In this document: positions 1 through 5,940 of the stretch, piece after piece
Layout: each line of letters begins with the position of its first letter
How positions within the stretch are numbered: position 1 is the stretch's first letter
Source: an uncultured Bacteroidota bacterium
GTDB lineage: Bacteria; Bacteroidota; Bacteroidia; Chitinophagales; Chitinophagaceae
Length of the DNA stretch: 13,988 nucleotides
Direction: 5' to 3'
Assembly: GCA_903851455.1 (NCBI GenBank)
Contig: CAINOM010000682.1
Location: 1 to 13,988, forward strand
The notes under the pieces: generated by a model
What the model was told of the DNA's origin: nothing
Seen by the model: only the letters and a program-made list of their open reading frames with translations
The model's database searches: none
Translations under genes and position numbers: made by a program

Positions 1-998
1 AAGGTATTTTGTGGGCATTGGCCACAGGAGTACTGCTGGCTGGCGCCATACTTACTACGCCGAGGATAATTTATGCCTTCTCATTTTACGCCTGTTACTT
101 TATTTATGAGATCATTCAGAAAGACGACCGGAAGGGTATATTCCTGAAATACGTATGGATACTTGTTGGCTTTGCTGCTATCTACTATATATGGGTATTG
201 GTGGCCTTCGGCAGTGTGCATAACCTGGTTTATTACTATACTCATTCGTCTGTAATAAAGGAGCATACAGGTATGGATACAGGAGTGAAAAGTATTAAGT
301 ACAATCTGCTGATCTATATCCTGGCATTTGCATCCTTTTTTATCCTGTTGAAAAATAAGGCGGCGAAAAAAAACATGGACCTTGTCCTGCTGACAGTGCC
401 ACTCATCGTGTCATTCCTGGTATTAGTTACCGGTGGGCTTTCGGGCAGGTATTTTGCTCTGATCGCGCCGTTCACTTATTTGTTGATAGGGGGAGTTATG
501 GCGGGCATGAATAGTAGCACGTTCCTCAGAAGCATCACCTATGTTATTGCGGTGCTTTTTGCCGGGGTGTTCATCTTCAAGGGGATGTATATTTTCGGCA
601 CATTGCAGCAGCACGATCCGCACCGTAATGAAGCGGAAATATCAAAGTATATCGCGCCAAATACCCTGGTAGCCGGTGATTTCAGGTATTATTATATAGC
701 ACGTGATAATAACTGCTCTTTCCTGAGCCTGGAAGAAAACGGCCCGTGGGATAATAAGATCAAATATTTTCTTGACCACAAGGTGAATTATTTTATCATT
801 AATAAAGACAATGCCGGCCGTGCCGATTATGAGAATGTTTTGCTGGCGAACAAATACAAGCTGGCTGCCGTAATTGACGACGATAATAACACAGGTTTCT
901 TTCACAAGGTGATCATGAAGCTCCCATACAAGATCAGTGAAAATTATTCTTGCTACATTTATAAGTATATTGGGAATAGTGAAGGTGATATAAATTGA
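1..998 (+). CDS. GT39-like multi-pass membrane glycosyltransferase, C-terminal part (5' end outside window)
   Basis: The frame is open to the left edge (codons begin at base 3), so the gene starts upstream; the TTG at 9 is only an internal leucine. The visible 330 or so residues start with a hydrophobic stretch ending LTTPR, like the segment of ArnT/PMT-type GT-C enzymes that reads LTRP or LTKP. Counting from base 9, hydrophobic helices lie near residues 4-15, 20-34, 48-68, 99-114, 125-142, 147-166 and 174-196. A soluble tail of about 130 residues follows, with mixed alpha/beta character, as found after the membrane core in this family. Such enzymes transfer a sugar from a polyprenyl-phosphate donor on the outer face of the cytoplasmic membrane. 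The catalytic acidic loop expected near the N-terminus is not in the window, so the subfamily is uncertain. The next gene starts 4 bases after the stop. A generic polysaccharide-locus membrane protein is the main alternative. Confidence 0.72.
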   Translation, partial: GILWALATGVLLAGAILTTPRIIYAFSFYACYFIYEIIQKDDRKGIFLKYVWILVGFAAIYYIWVLVAFGSVHNLVYYYTHSSVIKEHTGMDTGVKSIKYNLLIYILAFASFFILLKNKAAKKNMDLVLLTVPLIVSFLVLVTGGLSGRYFALIAPFTYLLIGGVMAGMNSSTFLRSITYVIAVLFAGVFIFKGMYIFGTLQQHDPHRNEAEISKYIAPNTLVAGDFRYYYIARDNNCSFLSLEENGPWDNKIKYFLDHKVNYFIINKDNAGRADYENVLLANKYKLAAVIDDDNNTGFFHKVIMKLPYKISENYSCYIYKYIGNSEGDIN

Positions 999-1002
999 AT
1001 TC

Positions 1003-1986
1003 ATGCTGTCAGTAACTTATTTTTATAGGGAGCCAAGAAAAACAGGAGTTTCTATTGAAGGGATATTCAGCCTGGTGAAGAGTTGTTTGCAGGGACGTGT
1101 TGAAATAAAAGAATTCTATTGCGACTCAAAGCTGTCGCGCTTGCAAAATATAAGGCAGGCGGGCAAGGCTGCCAATAAAGTCAATCACATAACGGGCGAT
1201 GTCAATTTCCTGGCGCTGGGGCTGAAAAAGGGAAAGACAATACTGACCATACACGACTTCGGTTTTTATGAAAACCCGGTTCACTCGAAGCTCGTTAAAA
1301 TGATGTACCACTTCTTCTGGTTGTATCTTCCGCTGAAGCGTGTGGACATAGTTACAGTAGTATCCGAATTCACTAAAGAAAAACTGATCCGCTACTTTCA
1401 TTTTCCTGAAGAAAAGATACGGGTGATACCAGACCCTGTGAAGCCTGTTTTTAAACGTGCAGAGAAGAAAACAGTAGGCGGGAAACCTGTAGTGCTGATG
1501 TTGGGTACGGGCAAGCACAAGAACCTAGATAATCTTATAGAGGCAGCCAAAGGAGCTGATCTTCACCTGGATATTGTGGGCTGGCCTGCGACAGACGAGA
1601 TCGAAAGGTTAAAGCAGTATGATATCTCCTATACGGTATACAATGGCCTTTCAGATGAGCACGTGTTTGAAAGATATGTAGCGTGCGATGTGCTGTTTAT
1701 GGCTTCCTTGTATGAGGGTTTCGGAATGCCCATTATTGAGGGGCAGGCAGTGGGGAGGCCGGTGGTTACCAGCAACATTGGCGCGATGAAGGAAGTAGGA
1801 GAGGGATCGGCAATATTGGTAGATCCGCATGATCCGGTGGCGATAAGAGCAGCGATAGGCTCATTGCTTACAGACAGAAAATTGTGTGAGGATATACTGG
1901 CGAAAGGTTATACAAATGCAGCGAAGTATGACTATAAGAAAATAGCAGAACAGTATCTTGAAGTGTACAAAGAGCTGGATAAATAA
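1003..1986 (+). CDS. Glycosyltransferase family 4 (GT-B fold)
   Basis: A 327-residue soluble protein with the two Rossmann-like halves of a GT-B enzyme. The N-terminal half carries the acceptor-side signature IHDF (residues 83-86) and VVSEFTKEKL (119-128), common in GT4 proteins. The C-terminal half opens at VLMLGTGKHKNLDNLI (164-179) and contains the donor-binding EX7E motif EGFGMPIIE, with glutamates at 238 and 246. GT4 enzymes use nucleotide-sugar donors with retention of configuration; the sugar and the linkage cannot be read from the sequence. It should act at the cytoplasmic membrane face on a lipid-linked acceptor. The ATG lies 4 bases after the preceding stop without a clear Shine-Dalgarno sequence, as is usual in Bacteroidota. 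The length is slightly short for GT4 (about 350-400 residues), but both halves are complete. Confidence 0.93.
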   Translation: MLSVTYFYREPRKTGVSIEGIFSLVKSCLQGRVEIKEFYCDSKLSRLQNIRQAGKAANKVNHITGDVNFLALGLKKGKTILTIHDFGFYENPVHSKLVKMMYHFFWLYLPLKRVDIVTVVSEFTKEKLIRYFHFPEEKIRVIPDPVKPVFKRAEKKTVGGKPVVLMLGTGKHKNLDNLIEAAKGADLHLDIVGWPATDEIERLKQYDISYTVYNGLSDEHVFERYVACDVLFMASLYEGFGMPIIEGQAVGRPVVTSNIGAMKEVGEGSAILVDPHDPVAIRAAIGSLLTDRKLCEDILAKGYTNAAKYDYKKIAEQYLEVYKELDK

Positions 1987-1994
1987 TAAATGGA

Positions 1995-3101
1995 ATGGTA
2001 CTTATTTTTTGGCAGGGTATAATCAGCTTACACCAGAAGACCTTTCTCGAGGCGCTTGCAAAAGAGCCATCGGTAAGTAAGGTATTGATGGTAGTGGAGC
2101 AGGATATTACACCCTATCGTAAAAATATGGGCTGGGAAGTGCCGGTGATAGAAGGCGTAGAGATCATTCGTTCACCATCTAAGGAAGAAGTAGGCCATAT
2201 ATTCAGCACTTACAAGGATGCTGTGCATGTGCTGGGTGGAGTGCGTGTGGGCAAGATGATGACCATGGCCTATGATGAAGGAGTAAGGCATAAGGCGAAA
2301 ATGGGCTCGCTTTCTGAATCATATAATAAAGCAGGAATAAAAGGCAAGCTGCGACACCTTAAATATTTCTATCAGCGGCTCAGATACTACAAGCATATCG
2401 ATTTCTTCCTGGCAGTAGGCAAGGAGGGCGTGAAGACCTATACGGGTCTTGGCTTTGATCCGAAGAGGGTATGCCCCTGGGCATATTTCGTAAGTGTGAA
2501 AGTGCCTGTAGTAAAGCCGCACCCCTCGGAGGTGAAGCGTATTATTTATGCGGGCAGAATAGAAGAGGGTAAGGGTATTTCCCGTTTTGTATCTGAGCTG
2601 GCAAATGTGGCGAACAAAAACTACCGTATGGATATATACGGTGGCGGGCCGGAGGAGGAAAGCCTGAAAAAATTTGTTGCCGATAAAGGACTAAGCGATA
2701 AAGTCATTTTTTACCCGTTTCTGAAATATGACGAACTGGTAACCAAATATGTGAATTACGATTGGGTGGTACTGCCCAGCACCAAAAAGGACGGATGGGG
2801 AGTGATAGTGAGTGAGGGACTGCTGAACGGGCTTAAAGCCATATGCAGTAACATTTGTGGCGTAAGCTGGGCGATAAAAAGTAATTTTAACGGTGTGGTA
2901 TTCAGCTGGGCTGAGGAAGGGAGCTGCCGGAAGGCAATTGAGCTAGCGCTTGCCGACAAAGGTTTTGCCGATGCCGCAACAATCAAAGCATGGGCGCAGC
3001 GATCTATAAGCGGAGAGGCGGGCGCTAAATACTACCTGGAGCTGATAGATTGTGTATACAAGGGAAAGGAACTGCCCGGCGTGCCGTGGGAAAGAGCATA
3101 G
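1995..3101 (+). CDS. Glycosyltransferase family 4, variant DX7E active-site motif
   Basis: A 368-residue GT-B glycosyltransferase. The C-terminal domain opens with IIYAGRIEEGKGI (183-195), a standard GT4 donor-domain entry, followed by DIYGGGPEEE (213-222). The usual EX7E motif appears here as DGWGVIVSE, with Asp266 in place of the first Glu and Glu274 as the second. The DGWG form is a known subgroup of GT4 sequences, so activity is expected. The N-terminal half is poorly conserved, as usual for acceptor recognition. The ATG at 1995 is 8 bases after the previous stop; the ATG at 1990 is out of frame. The next gene begins 3 bases after its stop, so the genes are probably cotranscribed. Donor and acceptor are unknown. 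Confidence 0.9.
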   Translation: MVLIFWQGIISLHQKTFLEALAKEPSVSKVLMVVEQDITPYRKNMGWEVPVIEGVEIIRSPSKEEVGHIFSTYKDAVHVLGGVRVGKMMTMAYDEGVRHKAKMGSLSESYNKAGIKGKLRHLKYFYQRLRYYKHIDFFLAVGKEGVKTYTGLGFDPKRVCPWAYFVSVKVPVVKPHPSEVKRIIYAGRIEEGKGISRFVSELANVANKNYRMDIYGGGPEEESLKKFVADKGLSDKVIFYPFLKYDELVTKYVNYDWVVLPSTKKDGWGVIVSEGLLNGLKAICSNICGVSWAIKSNFNGVVFSWAEEGSCRKAIELALADKGFADAATIKAWAQRSISGEAGAKYYLELIDCVYKGKELPGVPWERA

Positions 3102-3104
3102 CGT

Positions 3105-3980
3105 ATGGAACAATTTATGACCCGATACGAAGACCTGAAACGTTCGAAGAAAAGAACGCTGCGGGGCTATGCGCGCGATCTTGCCCTTACCGGATTGTCA
3201 TTGAGTACCAGCGAAAAATATTTAGATAAGCCAAGAGTACAATTCCTCTACCTGCACCACATATTCCAGGATGAGGAGAAACGGCTGGATGCGTTGATGA
3301 AGAAGCTGGCAAAGCAACACCAGTTCATTTCTTACAGCGATGCAGTGGAAAAGATACTGACCGGCAGCATAGACAAGCCATACATCACGTTCAGCTCAGA
3401 CGATGGGTTTAAAAATAATTTGCGGGCGGCAGAGATCCTTAATGAATACAATGCCAGAGCCTGTTTCTTTATCAATCCGGGTATAGTGGGAGAAACGAAT
3501 TTTGATAAAATAAACCGGTTCTGCAAAGAGATACTTGACTTTCCTGCTGTTGAGTTTTTGAACTGGGACGAGGTGGACAAGCTGCAGCAATGGGGCCATG
3601 AGATAGGCAGCCATACCATGATGCACATGAATATTGCCAAGGCAACGGCTGCGGAAATAACCGATGATATGGCGCAGACTTATCGCGTACTCACGGAGAA
3701 ATGTGGAAGTATGAAACACTTTGCTTTCCCTTACGGACGTTTCTTTCATTTTAGCGAGGTGGGTAGGAAGGCCGTGTTCGATGCTGGCTTTACTACCTGT
3801 GCAACTGCAGAACGCGGCTGTCACACCAACCCGGCATTGCCGTTAACCAGTAAAGAGCTGTGCATCAGGAGAGATCATACGGTGCTGGGGTGGGATATGA
3901 GCCACATCATGTACTTCCTGATCAATAATGCAAAACACGCGTCCGTCAATAACAACCTTTATCCCGATACCTTCAAATGA
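3105..3980 (+). CDS. Polysaccharide deacetylase family protein (CE4 / NodB domain)
   Basis: A 291-residue CE4 enzyme; the family uses a divalent metal to remove N- or O-acyl groups from sugars. The motifs are in the expected order: motif 1 ITFSSDDGF with Asp99 (candidate base) and Asp100 (metal ligand); motif 2 HTMMH with metal-binding His170 and His174; motif 3 FAFPYGR around Pro209-Tyr210. A preceding YLHHIF (49-54) matches the strand that opens many CE4 domains. The N-terminus is charged (KRSKKRTLR) with no signal peptide or clear membrane helix, so a cytoplasmic place of action is likely. The ATG at 3105 follows the previous stop by 3 bases; an in-frame ATG at 3117 is an alternative start. 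The stop overlaps the start of the formyltransferase gene (ATGA). ArnD, a CE4 relative, removes formyl rather than acetyl, so deformylase activity is possible. Confidence 0.9.
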   Translation: MEQFMTRYEDLKRSKKRTLRGYARDLALTGLSLSTSEKYLDKPRVQFLYLHHIFQDEEKRLDALMKKLAKQHQFISYSDAVEKILTGSIDKPYITFSSDDGFKNNLRAAEILNEYNARACFFINPGIVGETNFDKINRFCKEILDFPAVEFLNWDEVDKLQQWGHEIGSHTMMHMNIAKATAAEITDDMAQTYRVLTEKCGSMKHFAFPYGRFFHFSEVGRKAVFDAGFTTCATAERGCHTNPALPLTSKELCIRRDHTVLGWDMSHIMYFLINNAKHASVNNNLYPDTFK

Positions 3981-4765
3981 AAGTGATCATTCTTTCCACC
4001 TCTGCATATGGCACTACCGGGCATCACTTACCGGCACTGCATGCCTGCAAGGATGTGGAGATAGCCATGGTGGTGGTAAGCGAGGGGCAGATGAGCAATC
4101 GTAAGAACCAATACCTGCGGCGGATAAAGAAGATATTGAAGATTGGCCTTCGCGGTGCCATGAATGGCGTGAAGATGCGCAAATGGTATAATGAGGATGT
4201 TAGCAAGTATACTAAAATAGAAAACGCTGGAGAATATTGCGCAAAGCACAATATTCCATTCAGGAAAGTGCCTTATACCAACAGCGACGAGACGGTAAAA
4301 CTCTTCAAAGAGGCCAACGCTGATGTAGGCCTGAGCCTTGGTAATGGGTACATCTCAGGAAAGGTGTTCCGGGTGCCAAAGTTCGGTATGCTGAATATAC
4401 ACCATGAGGTATTGCCGCAATACCAGAATGCACAAAGCATCATCTGGCAGATATATAACGGTTCAGCAGAAACGGGATATACGATTCATAAAATAGACAA
4501 GCATATAGATACCGGGGAAATATTGTTGCAGGAGAAGCTGCCCATTGTATTCCGCGATACGCTTGAAGATACGGTGGCTTTCAATTACGCCCGTTTATTC
4601 GATGCTTCTGCCGTGGGACTGGTGCGTGTGCTGCAACATTTCGAACAGTACTACTCAACTGCAAAGCCACAGGGTGCCGGTACCTCTTATACCACGCCAT
4701 CTTACCGGCAGTTCCGGGTGATAGAACGGCAATTCAATAAACTAAAACAGCAGCAGGGCAAATGA
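3977..4765 (+). CDS. Formyltransferase family protein (Fmt-like fold, probable sugar N-formyltransferase)
   Basis: A 262-residue protein resembling the catalytic domain of methionyl-tRNA formyltransferase. The hallmark block MLNIHHEVLPQYQNAQSIIW (138-157) contains the expected Asn140 and His142, and HIDTGEIL (176-183) supplies the catalytic Asp178. Family members transfer a formyl group from N10-formyltetrahydrofolate to a primary amine. It lacks the C-terminal tRNA-binding domain length of true Fmt (about 310 residues) and sits among glycosyltransferases, so an amino-sugar substrate is more likely than Met-tRNA. No loop or motif identifies the sugar. The ATG overlaps the deacetylase stop by 4 bases and its own stop overlaps the next start the same way, so translation is probably coupled on both sides. 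No aminotransferase that would make the amino sugar is in view. Confidence 0.88.
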   Translation: MKVIILSTSAYGTTGHHLPALHACKDVEIAMVVVSEGQMSNRKNQYLRRIKKILKIGLRGAMNGVKMRKWYNEDVSKYTKIENAGEYCAKHNIPFRKVPYTNSDETVKLFKEANADVGLSLGNGYISGKVFRVPKFGMLNIHHEVLPQYQNAQSIIWQIYNGSAETGYTIHKIDKHIDTGEILLQEKLPIVFRDTLEDTVAFNYARLFDASAVGLVRVLQHFEQYYSTAKPQGAGTSYTTPSYRQFRVIERQFNKLKQQQGK

Positions 4766-5775
4766 TACTCATAGACGCACTATATATTAACAAAGGCGGC
4801 GGTGCGGTGCTGTTGCAATACCTCATTGAGAAGATACTGGCGCACCCCAGGAAGGATGAATTTTTCTTCCTGCTCGATCCGCGCTTCGATAAGCCGGTGG
4901 TGCTTAAAAATAATTATAAAGTAGTACCTAATAAAATGAAAGACCGGAAAGCATTCTACAAGGAAACCGGTGGGAATTATACCAAGGTCTTTTGTTTTGC
5001 CAATACACCACCTCCTATAAGGCTGAATGCAAAAACATATACCTACCTGCACAATCAAAAGCTGCTGGAAGCGCCCAGGCAGAAGTTCACCAAGATGTAT
5101 TTCTCGCAATACCTCAAGTACCTGGTCATTAAGCTGTTCAATAAAAATACAGACTACTATATTGTGCAGACAAGGCATATGGCAGCCGAACTCACTACGC
5201 TTGGTTTAAAAGATAATGCCCATACGCTTACCATACCTTTTTACGATAATGCGAAATACGCAGGTGGTGGGCACAAGCCGTTTGAGAAACGGGTAAGAGA
5301 TGAGTTTGTCTTTATCAGCAATCCGTCGCCGCAGAAGAACTATCCGCGCCTGCTTGATGCGTGGGAATATCTCCTTGAAAAGGATATAACTCCATGCCTG
5401 CACGTGACTATCGATGATACTGCGCCGCAGCTCATAGAGCGCGTCAAGGAGCTGAATGCACGGGGTGCCCGGATAGTGAATCATGTTTATGTCGATCCTC
5501 GTGAGCTGTATTTCAACTGCCCGTATCTTATTTTTCCGTCTGTTATAGAGAGCTTTGGTCTGCCACTTATAGAAGCGGTAGACAGTGGCATGAAGGTGAT
5601 CGCTTCAAATATTAATTATGTCTATGATGTGGTGACGCCGAGTCTCACGTTTGATCCGTATGATAAAGTCGCTATAGCCGATGCCGTGCTCAAGGCCATG
5701 GATCCCGATCTGCCATTCTCTTCCATTGTTACGAAGAATGAGGTAGACAAGCTGGTAAATTTGCTGGTGCAGTAG
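4762..5775 (+). CDS. Glycosyltransferase family 4 (GT-B fold)
   Basis: A 337-residue GT4-like enzyme. The N-terminus MILIDALYINKGGGAVLLQY has the glycine-rich loop (KGGG, 11-14) seen near the donor or acceptor phosphate in GT-B enzymes. FVFISNPSPQKNYPRLLDAW (182-201) starts the C-terminal domain, and ESFGLPLIE supplies the EX7E pair Glu263/Glu271, followed by ASNINYVYDVV (281-291). The C-terminus is compact. The start overlaps the formyltransferase stop (ATGA), and it is the last gene of the tightly packed left block; 165 bases separate it from the next gene. It probably adds one sugar to the growing lipid-linked glycan in the cytoplasm; the sugar cannot be inferred. Confidence 0.9.
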   Translation: MILIDALYINKGGGAVLLQYLIEKILAHPRKDEFFFLLDPRFDKPVVLKNNYKVVPNKMKDRKAFYKETGGNYTKVFCFANTPPPIRLNAKTYTYLHNQKLLEAPRQKFTKMYFSQYLKYLVIKLFNKNTDYYIVQTRHMAAELTTLGLKDNAHTLTIPFYDNAKYAGGGHKPFEKRVRDEFVFISNPSPQKNYPRLLDAWEYLLEKDITPCLHVTIDDTAPQLIERVKELNARGARIVNHVYVDPRELYFNCPYLIFPSVIESFGLPLIEAVDSGMKVIASNINYVYDVVTPSLTFDPYDKVAIADAVLKAMDPDLPFSSIVTKNEVDKLVNLLVQ

Positions 5776-5855
5776 GTCTTTTAACGCCCAATTATCATTC
5801 AGCCGCTACCTGAATAAGATGATCTTTTCAGCCTCGTTCAATAAGCCAATTTCGT

Positions 5856-5863
5856 TATCTTTA
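5856..5863 (+). promoter_or_regulatory. Weak candidate Bacteroidota -7 element before the oxidoreductase gene
   Basis: TATCTTTA matches the Bacteroidota -7 consensus TAnnTTTG except for the last base. A second near-match, CATATTTG, lies at 5897-5904. Neither has a convincing TTTG-type -33 box 19-21 bases upstream. The argument for a promoter is mainly that this is the only gap in the window long enough to hold one. Treat the exact site as a guess. Confidence 0.2.
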
Positions 5864-5900
5864 CCACGGAAACCGCAATCAGATTAAAGGCATATACATA

Positions 5901-5928
5901 TTTGTGCTTTTTGTGCTCTTTTTGCTCA
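5901..5928 (+). repeat. T/G/C-only imperfect tandem repeat upstream of the oxidoreductase start
   Basis: Three imperfect units of 8-10 bases follow each other: TTTGTGCT (5901-5908), TTTTGTGCTC (5909-5918) and TTTTTGCTCA (5919-5928). The tract has no A until the end of the third unit. It ends 12 bases before the probable TTG start at 5941. It could be a degenerate dispersed extragenic element or an unstructured 5' leader. Reading it as coding gives a cysteine-rich extension (CFLCSFCSC) unlike the family, which argues that it is non-coding. Confidence 0.5.
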
Positions 5929-5940
5929 TGCACTTATACA

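Noticed and set aside
5797..5815. ATTCAG/CTGAAT hairpin as a terminator of the left block
   Set aside because: The stem is only 6 bp and AT-rich with a 7-base loop, and no T-run follows directly. This is too weak to call a terminator.
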